A program made the translations under genes and the position numbers. From contig MU616660.1 in NCBI GenBank assembly GCA_025201705.1, positions 6,276 to 62,837 on the forward strand: a stretch of DNA of 56,562 nucleotides. Reading direction: 5' to 3'. Position 1 is the stretch's first letter. Every line of letters begins with the position of its first letter. The notes below the pieces were generated by a model. That model was not told the origin of the DNA. It saw nothing but the letters and a program-made list of their open reading frames with translations, and did no database searches. Source of the stretch: Dissophora ornata (Eukaryota > Mortierellomycota > Mortierellomycetes > Mortierellales > Mortierellaceae). This document shows, piece by piece, positions 1 through 10,900 of this stretch.

Positions 1-515
1 GCGACTGCAGTCTTGGGATGGGCCGGCCAGGACCCTCCCTTTGGTCATCTTTAGGGCAGTAGTTTAAGTTATTCTTTTCTTTCAGCTCTTGTTCTTTTTT
101 CAAAATCCAGCAACCAGTTTCTCCCAATGACCTTTCTTATACCAAGCGAACCAGCCAGAAACCCCCTTGCCAATGCGATGTCTTTGTCTTTTGATGCGAC
201 TGATATACGGATTGTAGTTCTGTGTGCAAGGTTTCATGTTCAAGCGACAGTTCCATTTCGAGTGAAGTGGCTGTCCACCCAGTATTAGAGTACGATTGCT
301 TGCCACCTGCCCGTGGTGTACTCTGCACAGCTCCTCTTGCACTTTGTGGCAAGGGGACAGACCGAGAGCAAGCTTTGACAAACGTAGATGGCTATGTTGA
401 TGTGAATAAATGTGTGTATTTTAAGGCGCCTGAAACATAGGCGATTACTTCCATTCGCTCCCATCGCCTTTTTGGCATTTATTTCATGTTATGACCGTGT
501 GCGCTGCGTTGCATT
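1..515. other. Left-edge flank, no gene recognised
   Basis: The stretch between the window edge and the stop codon of the CTNNBL1-like gene shows only short overlapping open frames on both strands. None has a recognisable domain, signal peptide or convincing splice structure. Part of it is presumably the 3' untranslated region of the neighbouring minus-strand gene. Confidence 0.5.
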
Positions 516-3201
516 TCACAGCAACTCGAGCACGTATTGTACAAACTCCTTGGCTTCGAGTGCTTCCAATGCTGTTTCTTCCTCCTGCGTCAACTCTGTC
601 TCTGGCTTATCCGGGCTCATCTCAGTGTCTTTTCCCTTGAGCATCACATCGTTCAAAGGCCTGGAGCCTGCCTGGGACAACAATTTCGTCCGCGCCTCTT
701 CTGCCAAAGCGGTATCGACCTCCAGTCCGTCAACATATGCTATCACAGCCGAATAATAGAGACAAATGTCAGTTCTTGGACCTCTCTTCTGGTCATCGCT
801 CACACAGACTAGTTGATCTCTCACCTTTCAAGTTGTCCTTAATATCGTCCAAGGACTGTCCTCTCCGGTTTAACAATGTTCTCACGCGTTCCTTGATCTC
901 GCTCTCATCCCTCTCACCCCTCTCACCTTCTTTCTTCTCGTCTTTCTCCTCAAGATCCAAGTTCTCTGCACACAGGTGTGCCAGGATGAGATCAATCAAC
1001 TGCATCACATAGAGACCCGCATCCAACCGCCCCAATGCCCTAACGGGCTCCTCCTCTGCGATCTCGCTCTCGTCCAGTCCCAATTCTTTGTTTTCATTCT
1101 CGACCCTCTCATTGAATGCCTTCACACGAGCCTCGTAGCCCTCCCGCAGATCGAGGAGTCGTTCCAGTTTCGCGTAGTCATCTTCCACAAATTTGCGTAC
1201 AACTCTGAGACGGTGACCAGATTCCAGAGGTAGATTCCGGACGAGTGAGGCCAAGATACCGATGATGTGCTCTTCTTCCTCCACCTCTGAAAATGACTTG
1301 TAAGCCTTCTTAAGTTTATCCAGCCCCTAGAAAACGAGTATAAATCTAGTAAGTAAAAGCGTCCGCTATCATACTGAAAACGAAGGCAAGGACAAAATGG
1401 CAATCACAATGTACCTTCTTAGAAAAGATTGAAAACAAAGTCTTCAAACCCATGATCTCAACAAAGCGCAGACAGTTAGCCGTTCCAGATTTAGTTGACA
1501 AGGCGTAATCCAGAACCTTGACCGCCCGGATACGTGCCATCTTCTTTTCCTTGATCATAATCACCATCAACTCAATTCCTTCGCCCTCGAGGAAGAGTTG
1601 CTTGTTCTCCTTCTCGGCTAGAGCAGAACACAAGCCATCAAACATGTTCTCCATCATTTCAATTTCATCGGGGTCTTTGGGGTCCTTGCGTTTGTAAACA
1701 GCCAGAAACTGCAAAAGATCGTCAATGCCTCCCATCTTTCCAAGTGCCTTCCGATTATCTGTGATTGGCCAGGATATGTTTTTTTTCTTGTCAGTTTCCT
1801 CTCAGAGGTTCGTTTCGTCATTCCTGACATGCTTTCGTAGAAAAACATCCTGCCTACCTGAACTGCTCTGCAAGAGGATTGCCAAAAGTTCACTGCAGTA
1901 CTGCTTATTTGAATCAAACGCCTTGACCTTTAACCGTTTCATCATCCATGGCAACAGCTTGCTCTTCGCTACAATCGTCTCTGCCAACGCTACATTAATC
2001 GATGTCATGTTTTCAAAAATAGCCAATGCGTTGAATACACCTTGACGGTCGTTCGCCTCTTCTTCATCCAGTCTCTCCAAGTTCTGGACTAACAGGTCCA
2101 AGAGTCCTTGATCCACAAGTGCCTCCACAAAGACCTTCATTCCTGCCTCGCCCTCGCTTCCTGCAACTTCTTCATCTTCATCAAGTCCGACACTCAGAAC
2201 TTCCTCGTCCGTGAGTTCCTTGAGAAGTTCGATGGCGTCGATGGCAATGTCTGGATTCTCATGTGTTAGGAGAGAAAGGATCGAGGTGACAGTGTTCAAT
2301 TCTACAAGGACAGGGTAATGTTGAGGGGCCTGAGTCATGGCCATAAGATGCTTGATCTCCTCATCCAAGTCAGTCTCTGATTCCACGAATCTATCAAGAA
2401 GGCAGCGACAGAATGGTGGGTGAGCGAAACTGACTGTTTTCCTATTGAAGCGCATCTCAAGCGACGACGCCTTTCTTACTTTGCTGGATCATCTGGGTAT
2501 TTGACACGCATCTCCTGGTTCTTGTTGATGGCCTTTTCGAACTTGAGAATCATCTTACGCACTGCTGAAATATCAAACCTCTCCTGAAGATATATTGAGA
2601 AGAAAGAAATAACGTCGATTTTGGCATGAGTGATCCACTTAGTCCTCAATCGAACCTTTGCAGTCTTTTCGAGCGTATCCTTGGTCAATCGTTACCTCCT
2701 CTGGATCAATTTCATCCACATAGTCCAAGATATCCTTTTGGTCGCTGGTCAGTCCATCGCCAAAAAACCTGTCGTCCTCCTCTTCCTCCTCTGGATTGGC
2801 GACACCCTCATATCGACCTCTTGAAGGTCCTCCTGCCATGGAATCGTCCTCGTCATCCTCAACGGATACTGTCCGTTTCTTCTTTTCCGAGGACGATCCT
2901 TCGCCATTGGGCACATCAAAGCTTCGTCCTGTCAGTTCTTCGTAGCTGACATGGCGTGCGTTTTTGCGATACATTTCTTCCGGCGACACGAGTTTGCGCT
3001 TCGCGCCTCCTTTTGTTGCGGGCGCCGTTGGCGTCTTTAGTTTGTCGAGATGCATCCGGAAATGAGAAATGAAAAAAAAAAAGAGATCAACATGACACGT
3101 TCCGTCCAGAGCTGTTCTTTCTTCCATCCCAGAGAAATGCCGCTATTCACAAATAGATATTCCTGAAGTGGCTGTACCTTGAAGATGCTGTCGATATCCA
3201 T
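516..3201 (-). CDS. CTNNBL1: Beta-catenin-like protein 1 (CTNNBL1) homologue
   Basis: Multi-exon gene for an armadillo-repeat nuclear protein. In animals CTNNBL1 binds the CDC5L/Prp19 spliceosome complex. The start ATG at 3199-3201 opens MDIDSIFK, an eight-codon first exon ending at 3178 before GTACAG. Exon 2 (about 2690-3034) carries a Lys/Arg-rich stretch (KRKL, EKKKR) that could be a nuclear localisation signal, then a strongly acidic stretch. Later exons read KFEKAINKNQEMRVKYPDDP, then FVESETDLDEEI through HENPDIAIDAIELLKELTDE, FNALAIFENMTSINVALAET, VKVLDYALSTKSGTANCLRF and ASLVRNLPLESGHRLRVVRK, which follow the family order. The C-terminus EFVQYVLELL stops at 516-518. Total is roughly 550-570 residues, the usual size for the family. 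Exon boundaries other than the first are approximate. It runs head to tail with DPH3 upstream. Confidence 0.9.
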
Positions 3202-3543
3202 TGTTGTGTTGGGTTGAATGATGTCAAGCTTGAAAGTGCATGCAAACCACAAACTCTGATTTAAAGTATTTCAATGGCAGGCAAAGCCACAGCCGCAAAA
3301 AAAAAAAAAAAAAAGAATTTCTCCGCAGTGGCTCCATGGCAAACACAATAGGTCCTCAATAGGATCCAAGCAAGACAGTCTGTTGTTTGAAGCTGACGAC
3401 TTCGTATTATATTATTTTCTCATAGGTCGAAGAAGGGATGTACATGCTGGGTTGGAGGGTACTATGCGTATGCTAAATGCTAATGTGCTGATATAAATGT
3501 GTTTGGCAAGAAAAGAAGAGCTGCTTCGAATCGAACACTGGAT
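3202..3543. other. Intergenic spacer with an A18 run
   Basis: About 340 bases lie between the DPH3 stop and the CTNNBL1 start, both on the minus strand. The spacer contains an 18-base A run at 3297-3314. No gene is seen, so it must hold the CTNNBL1 promoter and the 3' end of DPH3. Confidence 0.5.
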
Positions 3544-3954
3544 TTAAGCGGCCACGGGCTCGGGGAGAGCGTCTGCCATTGCGGTCATGACAAACGTTGA
3601 CTCCTCGTCGTCTTCGTCCGCGAAATCGTCCGGGTCGTAAATGACCCTGATCAGGAGAGAGCAGCTCGGACACCGAGCAATATCCTCGCCATCCTGGAGT
3701 TCTTCCTTTGTGATCTGGAAACGGTCACCGCATGGACAGGGGTAAAAGTAGATATCCTCGTCCTCATCATACTCGAAGTCCTATGTAAAACAACATAAAT
3801 GGGTGCAATGACAATAAATAAATGAACAATTGAAATGCCTGTGGTTAGTTTTGTGTAATGGCGAATGGGTTGAGACTGAGTTGATCAAACGGTTCTGGGT
3901 CCTGCAATGAAGGAAACATGCCTCGATTTCGATCTCGTCGTAGAAGGATGTCAT
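3544..3954 (-). CDS. DPH3: Diphthamide biosynthesis protein 3 (CSL zinc finger)
   Basis: Small cytosolic iron/zinc protein. In yeast Dph3 supplies electrons to the Dph1-Dph2 enzyme in diphthamide synthesis on elongation factor 2, and it also supports Elongator. Exon 1 (3922-3954) reads [11 protein letters not shown] and exon 2 (3544-3780) continues [20 protein letters not shown]. The CxC pair and the later [12 protein letters not shown] form the four-cysteine CSL finger. The protein is about 90 residues, normal for the family, with an acidic extension before the stop. The single 141-nt intron appears to start with GC (GAG|GCATGT) and end with AG, because only this join preserves the family sequence ...EIEIEDF... 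. It is divergent from the cupredoxin gene on the right. Confidence 0.92.
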
Positions 3955-4550
3955 CCTTTTAGTATCCTGGGGGGTTTTTTTTTAATTTTGTGTTGTTCGA
4001 GGAGTGATTTAAATGTAAGCTGGAGGGTTGCTGGGGAGAGGAAGATCTGATCAGCAATAGCTGTATGCACCCTATGGCATGTGATGGAGTGAGCGATGGA
4101 TGGAATGTGAAGTGCGGCGAAGTCGAAAAGAAAAAAGCAAAATGTTCGCGTGTACGTGATGTGTACATAAAAGTGCCTAGAGTCATGTGATTTTTCAGGA
4201 CGTGGTTGGCACAGCGAGCCAGGCAAACTGGGCTCTCGCAGATTACGGTGTACCGACTGAGTGATTTCAGAATAGGTGGAGCACGGCGTAAGCGGAAACT
4301 TACTCGCTTCTCGCGTCTTCCAAGGTTTCCGCCCAGATGCGAATATTCCTGACATCCTGACATAAACAGCAGATCGGAATCAAACTGGACCGATATTCAA
4401 CGCGAAAGGGATCGAATGAGGAGGGCCTAGAAGCAGAATGATATAGATCGCATAGAATGACATAGATCGCGTAGAATGGTATGCAGGGCAATTGCTTTCC
4501 AAGAGACATTACAGTTGAAAAGTATGACAAAGAACTAGGTCCTTCTTCGC

Positions 4551-4562
4551 GTATATATATAT
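4551..4562 (+). promoter_or_regulatory. TATA-like element of the cupredoxin gene
   Basis: An alternating TA run lies about 105 bases upstream of the cupredoxin ATG at 4667, a normal distance for a fungal TATA box. The A/C-rich leader just before the ATG (CCAACAATG) fits a fungal start context. The 0.7-kb region is shared with the divergent DPH3 gene. Confidence 0.55.
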
Positions 4563-4666
4563 TCTTCCCCCTTTTGCCTCCAATCACTTTGCACTCTTCC
4601 TGTATCAGTGTATCTTGCAACAAACACACAACAAAAACACACACACTATTTAGCCGCGCACCAACA

Positions 4667-5257
4667 ATGCGTTTCGATATCACAGCCTTGGCTATCGTCG
4701 CCGCCCTTGTCGCACCCGCACTCGCTGCCCAGACCTTTGATGTCATCTTCGTCAACGGTACGTTCTCTCCTAAAGTTCTCGACATTTCTGCCGGCGACAC
4801 GGTCCGCTGGCCCAACGACGACGGCGCAATTCACGCGATCGTCGAGACTATTCCTGGACCGCGTTCATGCACTTCCAAGCAGGTTGGCGGATTCAACTCT
4901 GGTCCCAAGACCCAGGGCGAGGCCTACCTACGCACCTTCCATGTACAGGCGGTCGTCAATTACAAGGACGGCATTGGCGCGAACTGTATCAACGGCGCGA
5001 CTGGAACTATCTATGTCGGACCCCGACCCAGCAACGCTACCGGGGATACAGGCTCGACAACCACACAGAGCATGTCGGCTTCATCCACGGTTTCAAGTTC
5101 AGTCACAACTTCAGTCTCAGGCACCACCGTGACGACGCAGACCACAGCACCGACCACGTCTCCCACCCACGCACCTAATGCCGCCGCCGGATTCTCCGTA
5201 CAAAACTCTTTGGCTATCAGCGCCGTTGCCTTGATTGGGGCTCTTGTTGCATTCTAA
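4667..5257 (+). CDS. Secreted cupredoxin-fold protein, probable GPI anchor
   Basis: Intronless gene for 196 residues. The N-terminus MRFDITALAIVAALVAPALA is a clear signal peptide, so I start at 4667 rather than at upstream in-frame ATGs. The next 100 residues resemble the fungal extracellular serine-rich / plastocyanin-like cupredoxin family: FDVIFVNGTFSPKVLDISAG, then DTVRW, AIHAIVET, a Cys in GPRSCTSKQ, and a second Cys in GANCINGATGTIYVG. A Ser/Thr-rich linker follows, then a hydrophobic end SLAISAVALIGALVAF typical of a GPI signal. Copper binding is plausible: a His sits in the AIHAIVET segment and another in RTFHVQ. The complete ligand set was not proven. The likely role is at the cell wall or plasma membrane. 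A 39-base A run begins two bases after the stop. Confidence 0.82.
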   Translation: MRFDITALAIVAALVAPALAAQTFDVIFVNGTFSPKVLDISAGDTVRWPNDDGAIHAIVETIPGPRSCTSKQVGGFNSGPKTQGEAYLRTFHVQAVVNYKDGIGANCINGATGTIYVGPRPSNATGDTGSTTTQSMSASSTVSSSVTTSVSGTTVTTQTTAPTTSPTHAPNAAAGFSVQNSLAISAVALIGALVAF

Positions 5258-5259
5258 AG

Positions 5260-5298
<39 letters not shown>
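5260..5298 (+). repeat. Poly(A) tract, 39 bases
   Basis: Uninterrupted A run immediately downstream of the cupredoxin stop codon. It is the longest homopolymer in the window. Such a tract after an intronless gene can mark a retrocopy, but long A/T runs are common here and no target-site duplication was identified. Confidence 0.85.
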
Positions 5299-5299
<1 letters not shown>

Positions 5300-7389
5300 G
5301 TCAAATGTTTTCATAACGCGTAAAAAAAAAAGATCTGAGATCCCGCTGGTGCTGAACATGTAGTAGGAAAAAAAATCAACATAGTATCTGTGACATATCA
5401 AGGATCGAGAAATATCAAATGATCCCTTCCCCCCAACAACAATACAGGAGCAATCTGGCTCTCTCTCATGAATCGTGTATGTATACGTAGTCACTCTCAA
5501 GCAAATAAACCAACACACGTTTTTCTGAGCCGCAGCAAGAAAAATAACACTACTTTTCCCCCCTTTTTTTACTGCTTCGGGGCAATGTGTACGCGATTAA
5601 TGGACGAGTCGACTCATTTTCTGTCGCACAATACACGCGTTTCTTCAAGGGCGTTACTTGAGAGCGGCTCAATAAAAAGTCCCCCATCATCTCTTTTTCT
5701 ATTTTTCAAGTAAATAATGGGCAGGGTACCGTACTGATGTTCTTCGTAAAGATCAGAGATCAAAATCAATGCTCTCTTTTGTGCGCTGTGAGCTGCATGA
5801 CCATTCCACACTGGATAGTCGTCGATCCGACAGCCTGCCCTGGATTATTTTGAATTATGGTTAAGGCATGCAGAAAAAATTGCGGGGGGGAAAAGAGGTT
5901 CAATGAGTGGAGGGAAAATAACAACAACGTAAAAACCCCAATCGTGGTTAACAGTAACCAATATACTGAAGACCAAAGGACATGTCAATGTCTACCATTG
6001 TCACTACGACCATCACAAATCAAAGGGATATCTCTGATGAGATAGTACCATCTCCCATCTCCCATGTTCTCTTTTTTATTTTTTTTTTATTTTTTTTTGT
6101 GACCAGAAAACGAGCATGTCCCACGGCAAAGGAATGTGAAGTACGCAGCGTGGTCGCATGAACATGCTGCCTTTTTTTATTGGTAAGCATTCGATAACTG
6201 CCAGAGTATGCCGACGTTCTATTTCAGATGGGGTGTCTAAAGGGACGTAACAATAATGTCATCTTTGGTTGTGTTTCAAAAATAAAGTCTTGTTCATTTG
6301 GGCATGCATGCACCTTGTAGAGTTCGGGTCATGATGGCCAACGGCTATAAGAGGCTGTGGAAACGGAGGGGCGGCAATGCAATTGCGACCCATGACAAGA
6401 CCTGCAGGCGCATAAATGAAAAAAGTGATGGGGCAGGAGAGACAGTGCGCATGCTAAACATGTGCATAGCATCTATTTTTCTTGTCATCACTGAGGGGAA
6501 AGAAGCATTACTCACCATCCTCGTTATACACCCTGCAGCAAACATCCATCGCTGCCAAAGGAGAGCATGTCGTAGCGAAGGCACGCTGTGAAGATAAAGA
6601 GTAGAGAAGGTGAGAGGATCAGTGAGCGTCTGTCAGCAATTGAGAGTGGGGGTGGATATAAATGTGGAGGAGCTGGACAGCCCTCAGCGATGTATGAAAT
6701 AGTGCATGCAGGGAGGGAAGATGTGTCTCGTTATAAGTCCATATTCGTCGAGTGCGCCATGGTGTGGTGTGTGTTTATACATGAAAATGTTGAGAGCATT
6801 GGGTGGGGTTTTGTGTGGGGTGGCAAACAACAAAAAAAGATGTATGCACTGTGCAATGTACATACATGTATTGAAAACGAGGGGACATGGGTATGTACAT
6901 ATACAGCGATGGGCCGAGGATCTGCAATGACTCTATGGCGAAAAGAGAGCGAAGAGAGCACAACGCAGCAGATGGCTTTGTTGGAGGAAGGTGTATTTGT
7001 ACGCACACTAGACACGCTGCTACTGCAGCCTTGGTCCGGGTCTCAGGATTTTTTTTTGTTGGTGGTCAGCAAAAGCAAACACAAACACAAACAACAAATA
7101 AAAAAAATCATCCAACCATGATTGCTTGGTTCTCTTGTCATTCCCCTCCTCTTTCTTAATCGCATCTTCCACGCCGTCGTCCCCATTCCACCCCTTTTCT
7201 GATCTCGTGGCCGAGCTACTCCACTCTTTGCTATACTCCACTCTTTGCCAACTCAGTCCATCGCTTCCTGTGTATTATTGTATAGACTATTGTATTATTT
7301 TCCCTCCTTTTTTTTAAACACTTGTTCATTTACCCTCCTTTCGACATTGCTGCTCTAACCACAGTGGAAGCAAGACGACCTTCATTCCC
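5299..7389. other. Long intergenic region, no gene supported
   Basis: About 2.1 kb with several T/A runs. The longest open frame, about 6588-7121 on the plus strand, has no recognisable domain, an erratic composition and no splice support, so I do not call it. The region probably contains upstream regulatory sequence for the large gene starting near 8 kb. Confidence 0.45.
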
Positions 7390-7988
7390 TTGTCTTTTGA
7401 ACTAGCAAAACTCACCTTTCCACATTCCATAATTGATCTCACCACCTTCCTCCCGATCTCGACTTGCATCTTTGTTTGTCTTCGTTGTACATATACGTCT
7501 TATTCCTCCCAGCAGGGCAAACCGGTGCTTCCTTTCTCTTTTGTGCAATCCTACTCACCCTCTCTCCCGTCGAGCCCTTTCTGCACGCCTTTGCCGAGCA
7601 ACCTTGGCTCCCCAGTCCGAATCGGCCTTCTTTTGTCCTCTTCCCTTCCAAGGAGACACAGCGCGTTGTTTTATTTCCCTTCCTTCAACCGAACGGACCG
7701 CAGCAGGGCACAGATCTGATTTGTCTGGTTTCATCCTCTGTGCTTTCAATTGAGCGCGTCCACACCACTTTTCTCGTTTCGCGATATCACACCTGCTGTA
7801 TAGCAGAGTCCTCCTTCATCATCTTCCTTCGGCCCATTCGCATCATATCTTCGCCCCATCTATACCACACTTCGCCAAGACTGCGTCCCCCCCACCTCTC
7901 TTCTTCTTCCACTCTCTTCCTCTCCACAGCAAAGTCTCGTCCCAACGGCAGTAACCGACAAGAAAGGAGACCACCCCCACCACCAGCC
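7390..7988 (+). promoter_or_regulatory. Pyrimidine-rich leader of the large disordered-protein gene
   Basis: About 600 bases before the ATG at 7989 are dominated by C and T (TTCC, CTTCC, TCTTC blocks). This is the usual appearance of a fungal transcription-start and leader region of a strongly regulated gene. The open frame runs through in phase from 7464, but the upstream codons look like leader translated by chance. Confidence 0.45.
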
Positions 7989-10900
7989 ATGGCGTACCTT
8001 CTATCCTCATCCTTCACTTACACGCCCGATGTCGTCGATCTCGAGGCTATGAACATCACCGAGATTTTTCCAGAGGCATCTTCCTTTGACTTTGATGTCA
8101 CCGGCAGCTATAACCACAGCTACTCCGACTCAATCTCCGGTATCCCACTCTCACAGCAGGCGCTCTGGGACGACGGCCAATGGTCCGTCCCCCAGACAGC
8201 CAACGCAAGTCGTATATACCCTGGCCCCTCTGCCTTCTCTTCCCTCAATAACAGCGCCAATAACAGTGTAAACCACGGCCATCTCTCTTCTCGGCATCTC
8301 CATGTCCCACCACCACTACAACACGGCCGTCTTCCTCACCATCCCCAGCGCTCGCTATCACATCTTCATGGACCACCTCACAGGGGTGACTACGAATACT
8401 CGGAGAACGAGCACAACGGAAACAATTCTGGGCACCACAGCTTTGATGAGTATGAGGAGAGCAGTATTCAGCAAGGTTGGGCTGACGAGACAAGGGATCA
8501 CAATGGGTTGATGCTCCTAAACGACAAGGAGCACCAGGACGAACAACACCGGTTGTTTCTCCAGGACATTGGAGAGTTATCAAACGTCAGTCATGGTGAC
8601 AGCATCTCACTATTCGCCAAGCTAGCAGATGGTAGGTGGAAAATTAACTTCTTTCTAATCTGAACGACGAGCTCACAGGGCAACGTGCTTAGTGGAACAT
8701 GAACCATGTTTGGGGATTGGAACAGGCCATTTAGTAAAAGGGGTGACGACAGAAGGGAAGGAAAAAAAATAGTGCCTTTTCCACTCGGACATTCTCAGAT
8801 GCATCAAGGCACTCCTAGAGAGCAGTAGAGAAAGGGTCTGATCCTGTATTGCACCTTTGAGGTGCAGGGCAGCGACCTGGTCTAGGCCCCTTAGTGCGTT
8901 GACGGTTGCCCTGGCGTATGGGGCTGTGCGAGCGAATGTGAGCCCAGTCGGGATCTGATCCCAGGCTCCTCGTGCATTGTACTCTGATGCGGAACTAGAA
9001 GAGGTGTAATTTTATGGTGAAGGTCCTCTTCAGGGTAGAGTAAACGCCATGGGTGCTTTGCTGGGCTCTCTTCCCGTGTCCCCTTACTTTCTGCTCTTTC
9101 CGGTGTTATCTTCTCGACTCGAACCAAGCTGGAACTATCCTCGCCCGTCATGTGTCCTTGAACCCCCTTTGCTTGTTGTGGAGAGAACAAAAGGATGCAG
9201 AGTTGATGTAACAGCACATCGCAGCACGCATATTCGGCTTCCCTTCCCCATCTGTTCATTTTACCCCAATAAACTGCATATAGACCCATGTCCAGCACCC
9301 CTTCGTTCTTTTCTTCTGCCCGCCACAGATCCTATCCCCCCCTTTGATCAACCCCTTGACCTGTTTGAGGACCGCTGTCCTCCCTTCAACATTCCTGTGC
9401 TCGGCTTCAAATCCGTTTGTGCGATTGTTTTACTCACGCCACCAGGCTAAACCTTCGTACCTGTTCCCAAATAGAATCGGACCTGAGCTGCGATCTTTTT
9501 AAGGAGGAGCTTGGTGCAGACGATACCGCGGATCAGTCTAGAATACAAATCGAACAATTTCCTGGGTCAAATCCATCCGACAACCCTCCCTTACGGTTCA
9601 ATAACCCCAATGGCATGGACAACCAGGGAAATGCCATTGGGAACGAGATTTTCAGCCAGGAATTCATGGCATCGCTGAAGGCCCCTCTGGTAGTACAACC
9701 ACCACCGCAGCTCGAGTCTGCCACAAACCCGAATTTTCTTGAAGGCCTGCACACTATTGCTGCACTGCCAGTTGTTGCGGACGAGGACATTCGTGGCATG
9801 ATCAGAAACGCGCATGAGGGATCTGAACGTAACGAAGGACGCGAGGCTTATGAGCGTGCACGGAGGAGTTTTTTGGATTCGCTGAAGATTGCAGATCCGA
9901 TCACGACACCTCACAAATTTGCGCCGCAACCACTCCCTATCCTCTGGAATGAACCCAAGATTCGATCCAAGGCGCTGCCGTCGTTTGAACTTAAGGACTA
10001 TAAGGAGGTGGCCAAGGCGACATTGCCCATGTTGCCCGCCAGAACGCTTGCCAAGACTCTTACTTCGGGACCGATGGCTCCATTTAATAATATTAAGCGC
10101 GACTCGCTATCATTCTCGCCAACCAATACCCATTCGATCCCTAATTCGGCACTCTCTTCCCCGCTTTCATCCATTGGCACGTCGCCACCAACGGATATGA
10201 AGTCTGAGGCAATGTCAACAATCAAGACACCAACAGCAGCAACATATTCAGCCAACGCAGAATATCAGCAGAAACAGGATATGAACGAGCGCTCAAGGCG
10301 ACAATCAACAATTCATAATCCACATTTGGCATTTGACCCGACCATTACGCCTGCAGAGAGAGCTGCTAGGGCGAAGACGCAAGTGGACGAGCTTGAGGAT
10401 GAGGATATGCAGGCGGGCTCGATCCGGAGAGGCAGTTTGAGAGGATCTGCTGCACGCAAGCGACCTTCACTGCATCAAGGTAATGTCCAAACAAGAGATC
10501 CCATCTTGGGTCCTCCCACTCCCTCCAGATTTATGAAAATATTATTGTTGAAGACTATGAAATATGATAGAGATTTCTGTGCAAAATTTTCTGGTGCTTA
10601 TTTTTTCGATACTCATAATAAATTTCTGGCGAATGATAATGACTATAGACATCTTCCTCCAGGAGCAGAGCCAGAACTCAGAAGGTCAGGAAGGAGCTGA
10701 ACAGAAGCAGCAGCGTCAGGAAGCGTATATTTCGGACGAGGAACCAAAGCTGCAATCGCATCAGGCTTTGATCGATGAAGCCATCAATACTCGTCGCGGC
10801 TCCAGACCGTTGTCTGTCAATATCCTCCCGGAATCCCTGACCAGTGTCAACAACCATGCGATCCATCAGGAGGCCCTCAACAATGAAAGAGCTAGAAGAC

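Noticed and set aside
6588..7121. Plus-strand 177-codon open frame
   Set aside because: No domain, no signal peptide, odd composition with many Cys/Trp/His, and simple-repeat sequence at its end. It looks like chance in a long spacer.
7464..7988. Upstream in-frame start for the large disordered protein
   Set aside because: The added residues are translated CT-rich leader. The ATG at 7989 has a much better context and a natural start.
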